Assembly: GCF_005233875.1 (NCBI RefSeq) | Contig: NZ_SZPZ01000005.1 | Location: 124,001-188,000, forward strand | DNA: 64,000 bases | From: Kribbella jiaozuonensis | GTDB taxonomy: Bacteria; Actinomycetota; Actinomycetes; Propionibacteriales; Kribbellaceae | Direction of reading: 5' to 3' | Shown here: positions 49,519-57,832 of the stretch, piece after piece | How the letters are laid out: each line of letters opens with the position of its first letter | Numbering within the stretch: the stretch's first letter is position 1 | The notes under the pieces: generated by a model | What the model saw: the letters and a program-made list of their open reading frames with translations, nothing else | Told to the model about the DNA's origin: nothing | Databases searched by the model: none | Position numbers and translations under genes: made by a program

Positions 49519-51801
49519 TCAGGACGCACGGGACAGGCCGGAGCGGGCCTCAGGCGCCAGGTAATCGAGCCCATGAGCGGTCGCGAGCTCCAGCGCCTCC
49601 TGGAAGTGCCGAGCAGCGGTGTCCCGGTTGCCGGTGGCCAGGCATGCCTCCGCGTACGGGAGGTGAACGCGCGCCAGCCGGTCCGGCTCGGCGGCCAGTT
49701 CGAGGATCGCGACCGCCTCGGCCTGCCTGGCCGCGGCCTCCTCCGGGCGTCCGAGGTGGAGCAGCGCCACGGCTACGTCGGCGAGGCTGATCGCCTCGAA
49801 GAACGCATGGTGGGTCTCCCGGTTGATGTCGACGGCCTGTTCGGCGAGGTCGAGCGCGGTCTGCGCGTCGCCAAGGTCGAGTGCGGCCTGGCTGAGCACG
49901 TCCAGGCACATGCGGGCGGTCTGCCGGTCGGTCTCCCGAGTCGTCTCGAGTACGTCGGCGGCAATCTCACGGGCCGCGGCATAGTCGCCGTGGCTCCGCA
50001 GAGCATGACTGAGGCTGGCCCGCAGTCGCGCGCGTACGGCGACCTCGTGCGGCGGCACCACGGCCACCGCACGCTCCAGGAGCTGCACGGCGCCTTCTGC
50101 GTCAGCGAGCTCCCCCTGGACCTCCCCCTGCTGGAACAGGCACATGGCTTCGCCGACGGCGTCGCCTTCTGCAGCCATCAGCACGCGGCCGTCCTCGAGC
50201 TCGGACATCGCCTCGTCCAGCCGGCCCATGCGCAGCAGCAGACTGCCCAGCAGGTACTTGTGGGAGGCCAGCACGCGGCGGTCGCCGAGCCGTTCTGCGA
50301 CGGGCAGGGTGACATCTAGACCTTTGCGCAGCAGCTCAGAACCGCCGCGTCGCGCATGAGCCATCGTGGCGAGCTGTGCAAGTCCGACCGCCGCTGTGTC
50401 GACACCCAGCTGCACCGTGAGTGCGAACATCGCCATGAGGTTGTCCCACTCGGTGTCCAGCCACTTGATGGCCGCGTCGTGGTCGCACAGGTCTGGAAGC
50501 GATGGCGGTGGTTGTGACACGGTCGTCGGGAGCGGGATCAAGATCCGGATCTGCTCCCTCACCGCGAGCATGCAGCTCAGGTAGTAATCGGCCAGCCGGC
50601 TGATCGCCGGAGCCGGATCGGCAGTCGGGTCGTCTGCGCGAGCGGCCTGTCGCAGCAGGTCGTGCATCCGGTAGCGGCCGGCCGACGGCTCCTGGACCAG
50701 ATGGACGTCGACGAGGTCTTCCAGCAGCGAGCGCGCGTTCGCCAGGGGGATGCCGGCCAGTGCGGCCGCGGCGTACGCGTCGATGTCTTCGCCGGGGACC
50801 AGGCCGAGCAGGCGGAACATGCGGCGCTGCGCTGGGTCCAGCTGTCGCAGTGACATCTCGAAGACGTCCGACACCGCCAGTTCGCCCTCGCGTAGCCGCT
50901 CCACCAGAGTGTCGAGCGTCCATGCGGGTCGGTGCCGGAGTCGCGCCGCAGCGACACGGATTGCCAGGGGCAGGTTGCCGCAACGACGCAGTACTTCGTT
51001 GACGTCGCCAGGCCGTGCTCCGCCTGCGGACTCGACGAACAGCTGTGCGGCATCCTCACTGGGCAGTACGTCCAGCGAGATCGGCTGTACGCCGTCCAGC
51101 TCGACCATGCGGCGTCGACTGGTGATGACGACGAAGATCTGACCGGCACCGGGCAGCAGGTCCCGTACGTGGTCGGCGTCTGCGGCGTTGTCCAGCAGTA
51201 CGATCGCGCGCCGCGTCGCCAGCTCCGACCGCCACAGCGCGGCCCGCTCCGCGAGTCCTTCGGGAATCCGGCCCAGCGGCAACCCCAACGCGGACAGCAG
51301 CACCCGCAGCGCCTCGGCCGGCTCCACCCGCTCCCGTCCCGGAGTGAACCCGTGCAGGTCCAAGTAGAACTGCCCGTCAGGGAACTCCGCCGTCAGCAGG
51401 TGCGCAGCGTGTACTGCGAGCGCCGACTTCCCCACTCCGCCCATTCCGTCGATCGCCACGACCTGCGTGGTCCGGGCAGCACCGAGAAGCGCGTCCAGCT
51501 CGGCCCGGCGTCCGGTGAAGGCAGTGACGTCGTGCGGAAGGTCATTGCGTACAGGAGCGGCCGGAGCCGTCTGCGGTCCCTCCTTGGCGCGCTCCCAGAT
51601 CTCGCGCAGTGGTCGCGGATCCCGACCCGCTGCTTTACAGAGCGCAACGACCGTCGGCCAGGGCGGTACAGCCTGGCCGGAGAAGTACCGCGAGAGCGAG
51701 GAACTGCTGGCGTCGATGTCGCGTGCGAGCTCGCGCAGGCTCCGTCCGGTCAGGTCGCGCAGCTGTGACAGCTGCCCCGCCAACTCATCGCGCACCCTCA
51801 A
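49519..51801 (-). CDS. STAND regulator 2: helix-turn-helix, NB-ARC ATPase, TPR repeats
   Basis: This 760-residue protein has an N-terminal HTH (LTGRSLRELARDIDASSSSL), an NB-ARC domain with Walker A GMGGVGKSALAVHAA and Walker B RRAIVLLDNAADADH, a helical segment RYRMHDLLRQAARADD, and TPR-like repeats from about residue 470. It has the same architecture as the regulator at 28012 but is distinct in sequence. It begins the minus-strand cluster ending at 46911, whose genes it may control; targets are not shown. Confidence 0.88.
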   Translation of the reverse strand: MRVRDELAGQLSQLRDLTGRSLRELARDIDASSSSLSRYFSGQAVPPWPTVVALCKAAGRDPRPLREIWERAKEGPQTAPAAPVRNDLPHDVTAFTGRRAELDALLGAARTTQVVAIDGMGGVGKSALAVHAAHLLTAEFPDGQFYLDLHGFTPGRERVEPAEALRVLLSALGLPLGRIPEGLAERAALWRSELATRRAIVLLDNAADADHVRDLLPGAGQIFVVITSRRRMVELDGVQPISLDVLPSEDAAQLFVESAGGARPGDVNEVLRRCGNLPLAIRVAAARLRHRPAWTLDTLVERLREGELAVSDVFEMSLRQLDPAQRRMFRLLGLVPGEDIDAYAAAALAGIPLANARSLLEDLVDVHLVQEPSAGRYRMHDLLRQAARADDPTADPAPAISRLADYYLSCMLAVREQIRILIPLPTTVSQPPPSLPDLCDHDAAIKWLDTEWDNLMAMFALTVQLGVDTAAVGLAQLATMAHARRGGSELLRKGLDVTLPVAERLGDRRVLASHKYLLGSLLLRMGRLDEAMSELEDGRVLMAAEGDAVGEAMCLFQQGEVQGELADAEGAVQLLERAVAVVPPHEVAVRARLRASLSHALRSHGDYAAAREIAADVLETTRETDRQTARMCLDVLSQAALDLGDAQTALDLAEQAVDINRETHHAFFEAISLADVAVALLHLGRPEEAAARQAEAVAILELAAEPDRLARVHLPYAEACLATGNRDTAARHFQEALELATAHGLDYLAPEARSGLSRAS

Positions 51802-51823
51802 CCTTTCGCCGGAATTCCCCGTA

Positions 51824-52666
51824 TTACAGCAGGCGTTCGAGTGCAGCCTGGCCGGCCGGTCCCCAGTGGGTCTTGCCGCCCGGGATGCCCTTCTCGCCGT
51901 TGATACCCATGGCGATCAGGAACAGCGCCCGCGTCACAGCCCACCCGCGCGCTCGCCGTACCGTTGCCTCGTCCGCCTGGTAGCGCTCGAAGAACCGGTC
52001 GGCAGCGCCGTCCGGGAGCAGGACCCAGGCGGACGCGAGATCGGTGGCCGGATCCCCTGAGCCCAGCTCCTCGAAGTCCACCACGCCAGTAAGTGTGCCA
52101 TCGGCAACTATCACGTTGGCAGGGTGCAGGTCACCGTGTACCCACAGCGGCGGCCCGCTCCACGCCGGGGCGGCGGCCGCGTCCTCCCAGACCGCACGGA
52201 GCGCGTCGCGGCGGCCGACGTACTCCTGGACCTCCGGAAAGCCCAGGCCCGGCGGCAGTTCGGTCCGGTCGCTGACCGGTGCGTCCGCAGGCGCCTCGGT
52301 GTGCAGTGCCTGCAGGAAGTCGGCCAGTACGTCGGCCGCGGCCGGGTCCGTGATCGGAGCATGCTCCGCAGGTACGCCGTGGACCCAGCTCGTGATCAGC
52401 CACGGGTTGGGGAAGCGGTCCGATGGCTCACAGAGGCGGACCGGGGCCGGGACCGGTAGCGGAAGCCGGGCGGAGAGGTCAGGCATCCAGTGGTGCTCCT
52501 TGCGGAGCTGTTCGGGCGATCCGTGGGCACGAGGCATCCGGACGGCCAGGTCCTCGCCGAGGCGCCACATCTGGTTGCCCCAGCCCCCGATGACCTCCTT
52601 CAGCTCCAGCTCGGCCAGGTCCGGGTGCTGCTCTTTCAGCAGGGTCCGCACGAGTTCGTCGTCCAT
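51824..52666 (-). CDS. Aminoglycoside phosphotransferase-family kinase
   Basis: This 280-residue APH-fold protein has the N-lobe VIGGWGNQMWRLGEDLAVRM, the catalytic loop LWVHGDLHPANVIVAD and the metal site VDFEELGSGDPATDLA. The motifs are intact, so it should be an active kinase. Position between SRAP and aroA recalls the APH-like Rv3225c next to Rv3226c in M. tuberculosis. It is divergent to the DsbA/FrnE gene. Substrate is unknown. Confidence 0.88.
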   Translation of the reverse strand: MDDELVRTLLKEQHPDLAELELKEVIGGWGNQMWRLGEDLAVRMPRAHGSPEQLRKEHHWMPDLSARLPLPVPAPVRLCEPSDRFPNPWLITSWVHGVPAEHAPITDPAAADVLADFLQALHTEAPADAPVSDRTELPPGLGFPEVQEYVGRRDALRAVWEDAAAAPAWSGPPLWVHGDLHPANVIVADGTLTGVVDFEELGSGDPATDLASAWVLLPDGAADRFFERYQADEATVRRARGWAVTRALFLIAMGINGEKGIPGGKTHWGPAGQAALERLL

Positions 52667-52699
52667 GGACCGTCAGACGCGTCACAACAGCGAGTGGTT

Positions 52700-52726
52700 G
52701 GGAATAGGTCCGCGGAGTGGTCAGTT
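52700..52726 (+). promoter_or_regulatory. SigR-type promoter before the DsbA/FrnE gene
   Basis: GGGAAT (52700-52705), an 18-base spacer and GTT (52724-52726) repeat exactly the layout found before sigR. The gene starts 10 bp later, so transcription would begin just before the ATG with almost no leader. Confidence 0.75.
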
Positions 52727-52736
52727 GCCCACTGTT

Positions 52737-53468
52737 ATGCGCATTGATGTGTGGTCCGACGTCGTCTGCCCGTGGTGCTACATCGGGAAGCGTCGGCTCG
52801 AAGAGGCTCTGACCGCCAGCGGTGACACCGCCGCGATCGTCTGGCACAGCTTCCAGCTCGACCCCTCCTCCACGAACGACGACCCACGGGACCTGGCCAC
52901 CCGGCTGGGCGAGAAGTACGGCCGCGGCCGCGACTGGGCCCTGCAGGCCAACGCCCACGTCACCGGGATCGCCGCAGAGGTCGGTCTGGAGTACCACCTC
53001 GACCAGGCGAAGCCGGCCAACACCGTCGACGCGCACCGGCTGCTCCACCTCGCCCGCGACCTCGAGGACGCCGGTGAGGTGCCCGCGGGTACGCAGGGCG
53101 CGCTCAAGGAGCGGCTGCTCAAGGCGTACTTCACCGACGGCCTCCCGGTCGGCGACCACGCCACGCTGACCGAGCTGGGCACCGAGGTCGGTCTGCCCGC
53201 CGAGCGAGTGCGTGAGGTCCTGGCGGATACGACGTACACCGACGAGGTCGCGGCGGACCAGGCACAAGCTCTGGCGTACGGCGCCAACGGCGTACCGTTC
53301 TTCGTCATCGACGAGAAGTACGGCGTGAGCGGCGCGCAGCCGGTGGAGGTCTTCCAGGAGGCACTGCGCCGGGCCAACGCGGACCGCAAGCCGGTGACGC
53401 TCATCACCGCCCCTGGTGCGACGACCGACGGTGACGCCGCGTGCGGGCCCGACGGCTGCCCGATCTGA
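52737..53468 (+). CDS. DsbA family / FrnE-like thiol-disulfide oxidoreductase
   Basis: This 243-residue protein begins MRIDVWSDVVCPWCYIGKRR, with the redox motif CPWC at residues 11-14 on a thioredoxin fold with helical insertion. The cis-proline region is ANGVPFFVID. Two extra cysteines lie in the tail AACGPDGCPI. There is no signal peptide, so it works in the cytosol as in other FrnE proteins. A SigR-type promoter lies immediately upstream, in line with disulfide-stress induction. Confidence 0.93.
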   Translation: MRIDVWSDVVCPWCYIGKRRLEEALTASGDTAAIVWHSFQLDPSSTNDDPRDLATRLGEKYGRGRDWALQANAHVTGIAAEVGLEYHLDQAKPANTVDAHRLLHLARDLEDAGEVPAGTQGALKERLLKAYFTDGLPVGDHATLTELGTEVGLPAERVREVLADTTYTDEVAADQAQALAYGANGVPFFVIDEKYGVSGAQPVEVFQEALRRANADRKPVTLITAPGATTDGDAACGPDGCPI

Positions 53469-53526
53469 GCATCCGCATCAGCGGTGGGTACCGGAAGTCG
53501 TACAAACCGTGGTGTATGAAGGAGGC

Positions 53527-54105
53527 ATGACTGTCGTGCGCGCATTGGCCAGGCCGTTGCTGTCCGTCATTTTCGTCGTGCAGGGCACGAACGCGATCCG
53601 CAACCCGGAGCCGCTGGTACCGAAGGCGCAGCCGGTCACCGACCGGATGGTGCCGATGGTGAAGCGGGTCGCGCCGCCGCAGGTGAGCGACCGGCTCCCT
53701 GACACGACCGCCAACCTGGTCCGGCTGAACGGCGCGGTCCATGTGCTCGGCGGTCTCGCACTGGCGACCGGTAAGGGCCGTCGGCTCGGGGCGACGCTGC
53801 TGGCGGCCTCGCTGATTCCGACGACGCTGGCCGGCCATCCGTTCTGGCTGGAGAAGGACAAGACCGTCCGCAACCAGCAGCGCATCAACTTCATGAAGAA
53901 CCTCGGCCTGATGGGCGGACTGCTGCTCGCAGCAGTCGACACCGAGGGCAAGCCGGGTGTCGCCTGGCGCGCCTCGCACGGTGCCAAGGCGGCGAAGCGC
54001 GAGACCAAGCGCGGCGCCAAGGCAGCCAAGCGCGAGGCCAAGCAACTGGCCCGCGAGGCCAAGCAGGCCGCGAAGCTGGCAAAGGCGGAGCTCCCGTTCG
54101 GCTGA
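53527..54105 (+). CDS. DoxX family membrane protein with a Lys/Ala-rich tail
   Basis: This 192-residue protein has a DoxX-like part of four helices (LLSVIFVVQGTNAIRNP, VLGGLALATGKGRRLG, LLAASLIPTTLAGHPFW, NLGLMGGLLLAAVD). The tail of about 45 residues is very basic, with repeated AKRE/AKQ motifs (KAAKRETKRGAKAAKREAK), likely one cytoplasmic helix. GGAGG precedes ATG 53527. It is 58 bp after the DsbA-type gene, so the SigR promoter may also serve it. DoxX proteins have been linked to thiol and sulfur redox functions. Confidence 0.85.
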   Translation: MTVVRALARPLLSVIFVVQGTNAIRNPEPLVPKAQPVTDRMVPMVKRVAPPQVSDRLPDTTANLVRLNGAVHVLGGLALATGKGRRLGATLLAASLIPTTLAGHPFWLEKDKTVRNQQRINFMKNLGLMGGLLLAAVDTEGKPGVAWRASHGAKAAKRETKRGAKAAKREAKQLAREAKQAAKLAKAELPFG

Positions 54106-54150
54106 ATGCCCTAGGCTCAGGGCTGTAGACACCTGAGTCGAGGGAGTGGG

Positions 54151-55422
54151 ATGAGCGAGCAGCAGGGCTGGCCGGCGCCGCGGGCAACTGGAGCGGTGAG
54201 CGGCACTGTGACGGTGCCGGGATCGAAGTCGATCAGCAACCGTGCCCTCATCCTCGCCGCGCTCGCCGACGGCCCGTCCCACCTGACCGGGCTGCTGGCC
54301 GCTCGCGACACCGCGCTGATGCGGTCCGCCCTGGTCTCACTCGGCGTCGGCATCAGCGACGGCAGTACGTCGGTCACCGTCACGCCCGGCTCGCTCAAGG
54401 GCCCGGCCAGCGTCGATTGCGGTCTGGCCGGCACCGTGATGCGGTTCGTCCCGCCCGTCGCCGCGCTGGCTGACGGCGTGGTGGCGTTCGACGGTGACGA
54501 GTACGCGCGGGAGCGGCCGATGGGCGTGATCCTGGGCGCGCTGCGGACCCTCGGCGTACAGATCGATGACGGTGGGACCGGGCGGATGCCGTACACGGTG
54601 TCGGGCACGGGTTCGGTGCGTGGCGGCGAGGTGACGCTGGACGCGTCCGGGTCGAGCCAGTTCGTGTCCGCGCTGCTGCTGGCCGGCGCGCGGTACGACG
54701 AGGGCGTCGACATCCGGCACGACGGCAAGCCCGTGCCGTCCCAGCCGCACCTGGACATGTCGGTCGGGATGCTGCGCGAGCGTGGCGTCCAGGTCGACGA
54801 CGCCGAGCCGAACCGCTGGGTCGTTGCCCCGGGCCCCGTTCGCGCGCTGGACACCGCGATCGAGCCGGACCTGTCGAACGCGGCGCCGTTCCTGGCGGCG
54901 GCCGTGATCACCGGCGGGTCGGTGACCGTCACCGGCTGGCCGTCGCAGACCACGCAGCCGGGCGGCCAACTGCCCGACATCTTCACCCGCTTCGGCGCCT
55001 CGGCGACCCTCACGGACGGTGGCCTGACCGTCCGCGGCACCGGTCGGGTGCAGGGCGTGGACCTCGACCTGAGCGAGGTCGGCGAGCTGTCGCCGGTCAT
55101 CGCGGCGGTGGCGGCGTTCGCCGACGGGCCGTCGTACCTGCGCGGGATCGCGCACCTGCGCAACCACGAGACCGACCGGCTGGCGGCGCTCGAGACCGAG
55201 TTCAACGCGCTCGGCGGGGACGTCAAGCAGCTCGAGGACGGGCTGGAGATCCGGCCGAAGGCCTTGCACGGCGGTCTTTTCCACACGTACGACGATCACC
55301 GGATGGCGCACGCCGCCGCCGTACTCGGCCTGCTCGTCGACGGCCTGCAGATCGAGAACATCGGCACGACGGCGAAGACCTTGCCCGAGTTCCCTGACAT
55401 GTGGTCGGGGCTCACCAGCTGA
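54151..55422 (+). CDS. aroA: 3-phosphoshikimate 1-carboxyvinyltransferase (EPSP synthase)
   Basis: This 423-residue enzyme of the shikimate pathway joins PEP to shikimate 3-phosphate. Key segments are VPGSKSISNRALILAAL (Lys and Ser contacting substrates), GLAGTVMRFVPPVAAL, DGDEYARERPMGVILGALRT, SSQFVSALLLAGA, and the C-terminal YDDHRMAHAAAVLGLLVDG. Its stop overlaps the rsgA start by one base. The aroA-rsgA pair matches M. tuberculosis Rv3227-Rv3228. Confidence 0.96.
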   Translation: MSEQQGWPAPRATGAVSGTVTVPGSKSISNRALILAALADGPSHLTGLLAARDTALMRSALVSLGVGISDGSTSVTVTPGSLKGPASVDCGLAGTVMRFVPPVAALADGVVAFDGDEYARERPMGVILGALRTLGVQIDDGGTGRMPYTVSGTGSVRGGEVTLDASGSSQFVSALLLAGARYDEGVDIRHDGKPVPSQPHLDMSVGMLRERGVQVDDAEPNRWVVAPGPVRALDTAIEPDLSNAAPFLAAAVITGGSVTVTGWPSQTTQPGGQLPDIFTRFGASATLTDGGLTVRGTGRVQGVDLDLSEVGELSPVIAAVAAFADGPSYLRGIAHLRNHETDRLAALETEFNALGGDVKQLEDGLEIRPKALHGGLFHTYDDHRMAHAAAVLGLLVDGLQIENIGTTAKTLPEFPDMWSGLTS

Positions 55423-56435
55423 TGTCGCGGTACGACGAGGAGGCCAAGTACGACCGGCCCAAGCGCCGGACCCGGCCGCGGACCAAGGACCGCCCCTCGT
55501 ACGACGACGCCGTGATCGGGTTCGTCTTCACCCGCGACCGCGGGCGGTACGCCTGCTGGGTCGAGGATTCGGACGGCGGTCGCGAGGTCACCGCGATGAA
55601 GGCCCGCCAGCTCGGCCGCACCGGCGTGATCGTCGGCGACCGGGTCAAACTCGACGGCAACGCCAGCGGCGACGAAGGCTCGCTGGCCCGGATCGTCGAG
55701 GTCCTCCCCCGTACGACGCTGCTGCGCCGCTCCGCCGATGACGACGACCCGGTCGAGCGCCCCCTGGTCGCGAACGCGGACCAGCTCGTCATCGTGGTCG
55801 CCGTAGCCAACCCAGAGCCCCGGACCGGTCTCATCGACCGCTTCCTGGTCGCGGCGTACGACGCCGGCATGCGACCGCTGCTCTGCCTGACCAAGACCGA
55901 CCTGGCCGACCCGGATCCGCTGCTGTCGATCTACCGCCCGCTCGGCGTCGAGTCGGTGGCGACGCATCAGAACGGCGACCTCAGCAGTCTCCGTGAGCAG
56001 CTGGACGACCGGACGAGCGTTCTCGTCGGCCACTCCGGCGTCGGCAAGTCCACGCTGGTCAACGGCCTCATCCCCGGCGCGGACCGGGCGATCGGCGTCG
56101 TCAACGAGGTGACCGGCCGCGGCCGCCATACCTCGACGAACACGCTGGTACTGCGTCTACCCGAGGGCGGCTGGCTCATCGACACCCCGGGCATCCGCTC
56201 CTTCGGCCTGGCCCACGTCCAGCCGGATCAGCTGATCAACGCCTTCCCGGACCTGGCCGAGATCGCCGAAAACTGCCCGCGCGGCTGTACCCATACCGCC
56301 GACGCCCCCGACTGCGCGCTGGACGAGGCCGTGGCCGAGGGCCGGGCCGACGCGGCCCGGGTCGACTCGTTCCGCCGCCTGCTGGCCAGCCGCGAAGGCC
56401 GCGAGCTCCGGGACGCGACGGAAGAGGCTACTTAG
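55422..56435 (+). CDS. rsgA: Ribosome small subunit-dependent GTPase A
   Basis: This 337-residue circularly permuted GTPase assists late 30S assembly. An OB-like N-terminal domain is followed by G4 (LCLTKTDLADP), G1 (GHSGVGKSTLVNGL), G2/G3 region (GRGRHTSTNT, LIDTPGIRSFG) and a C-terminal zinc motif (CPRGCTHTADAPDC). The TGATG overlap with aroA implies coupled translation. Confidence 0.96.
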   Translation: MSRYDEEAKYDRPKRRTRPRTKDRPSYDDAVIGFVFTRDRGRYACWVEDSDGGREVTAMKARQLGRTGVIVGDRVKLDGNASGDEGSLARIVEVLPRTTLLRRSADDDDPVERPLVANADQLVIVVAVANPEPRTGLIDRFLVAAYDAGMRPLLCLTKTDLADPDPLLSIYRPLGVESVATHQNGDLSSLREQLDDRTSVLVGHSGVGKSTLVNGLIPGADRAIGVVNEVTGRGRHTSTNTLVLRLPEGGWLIDTPGIRSFGLAHVQPDQLINAFPDLAEIAENCPRGCTHTADAPDCALDEAVAEGRADAARVDSFRRLLASREGRELRDATEEAT

Positions 56436-56904
56436 CCGGCAACTGGCCTTCCCAGACCGCCCGCGCACCGGCGTCACCGGTACGGACGGTCTGCCAGATG
56501 ACCAGCACTGCGATCACAACCACCGCCGCCTGGGTCACGAGCTCCAGCGGACGGATCTTCGTTGCGCTGTCACCCCTCACGCCGGCCAGCAGCAGGAAGG
56601 CCGCGACGGAGACGACCGCGAAGATCAGGCAGTACCAGAACAGCAAGTCACCGCGCTTCGAGTGCAGCTCGACCGCCTTCGACAGCGTCGGCACCGCGTT
56701 CACGAACGCCTCGCCGCTCTCCTTCGCCACGAACGCGCACACCAGCGCCCCGACGCCGAGGACCAGGGCCGGCCAGCGCAGGATACGGCGCCATTTCGGC
56801 ACCACTGCGAAGGCGATCAGGGTCAGCGCCGCCACCGGTAGCAGCACAACCGTCAGGTGGATCACGAGCACGTGCAGCGGCAGGTCCCCGAAGCGCTCGA
56901 ACAT
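56428..56904 (-). CDS. DUF2231 family membrane protein
   Basis: This 158-residue protein has four helices (LVIHLTVVLLPVAALTLIAF, WPALVLGVGALVCAFVA, LFWYCLIFAVVSVAAFLLLA, AAVVVIAVLVIWQTVRTG). LPLHVLVIHLTVVLLPVA is the DUF2231 start. A central ELHSKRGDLLFW contains a conserved His. It overlaps the rsgA end by 8 bp, convergent. Function unknown. Confidence 0.82.
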   Translation of the reverse strand: MFERFGDLPLHVLVIHLTVVLLPVAALTLIAFAVVPKWRRILRWPALVLGVGALVCAFVAKESGEAFVNAVPTLSKAVELHSKRGDLLFWYCLIFAVVSVAAFLLLAGVRGDSATKIRPLELVTQAAVVVIAVLVIWQTVRTGDAGARAVWEGQLPAK

Positions 56905-57052
56905 GGACAGCCTCCATGGCAGTCGTAACAGCGTGGTCAGACACTAATGGCACGTTCAACGACTCGATTTGGTTCAATCCCCGTCGCAACCGATCCGCAA
57001 CACTTCGCGGACGGCTGAACCGCCCGGGCGGCGCTCAGGCTAGCCTTCCGGC

Positions 57053-57832
57053 ATGCCTTCGCACACGGATGACCTGCGGCTCGCCCACATCCTGGCCGAC
57101 GACGCGGACTCGACCACGATGGACCGCTACAAGGCGCTCGACCTGCACGTGGCCACCAAGCCCGACCTCACCCCGGTGAGCGAATCGGACAAGAAGGTCG
57201 AAGATGTGATGCGCAAGACGCTCTCCCGGGCCCGCCCGCGGGACGCGTTCGTGGGCGAAGAGGACGGCACCTCCGGCTGGGGCGTACGCCGCTGGGTGGT
57301 CGACCCGATCGACGGCACCAAGAACTACATCCGCGGCGTCCCGGTCTGGGCGACGCTGATCAGCCTGATGATCGAGGACCAGGTCGTCGTCGGCGTCGTC
57401 TCCGCGCCGGCACTCGGCAAGCGCTGGTGGGCGTCGTACGGCGACGGCGCGTGGACCGGCCGCGCGCTGCACTCGTCGCAGCCGTGCCGGGTCAGCGACG
57501 TGAGCAAGATCGAGGACGCCTCGCTGTCGTACGCGTCGCTCAAGGGCTGGGAGAAGATCGGCAAGAAGAACCAGTGGTCCGAGTTGATGGACACGGTCTG
57601 GCGGACCCGCGCGTACGGCGACTTCTGGTCGTACATGCTGGTCGCGGAAGGCGCGGTCGACATCGCCGCGGAGCCGGAGCTCAACCTCTACGACATGGCC
57701 GCGCTGGCGATCATCGTCGACGAGGCCGGCGGCAAGTTCACCTCCGTCGAAGGCGCCCCCGGCCCGAACGGCCCCAACGCGGTAGCCACCAACGGCCGCC
57801 TCCACGACGAAGTACTCAAACGCCTCGAGTGA
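57053..57832 (+). CDS. hisN: Histidinol-phosphatase (inositol monophosphatase family)
   Basis: This 259-residue Mg-dependent phosphatase has FVGEEDG, the metal site WVVDPIDGTKNYIRGVPVW and the second site ELNLYDMAALAIIVDEAGG. In actinobacteria this IMP-family member carries out histidinol phosphate dephosphorylation in histidine biosynthesis. Residue choice fits HisN better than inositol phosphatase (KPDLTPVSESDKKVE). Its 3' end overlaps the convergent sigma factor gene by 17 bp. Confidence 0.9.
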   Translation: MPSHTDDLRLAHILADDADSTTMDRYKALDLHVATKPDLTPVSESDKKVEDVMRKTLSRARPRDAFVGEEDGTSGWGVRRWVVDPIDGTKNYIRGVPVWATLISLMIEDQVVVGVVSAPALGKRWWASYGDGAWTGRALHSSQPCRVSDVSKIEDASLSYASLKGWEKIGKKNQWSELMDTVWRTRAYGDFWSYMLVAEGAVDIAAEPELNLYDMAALAIIVDEAGGKFTSVEGAPGPNGPNAVATNGRLHDEVLKRLE

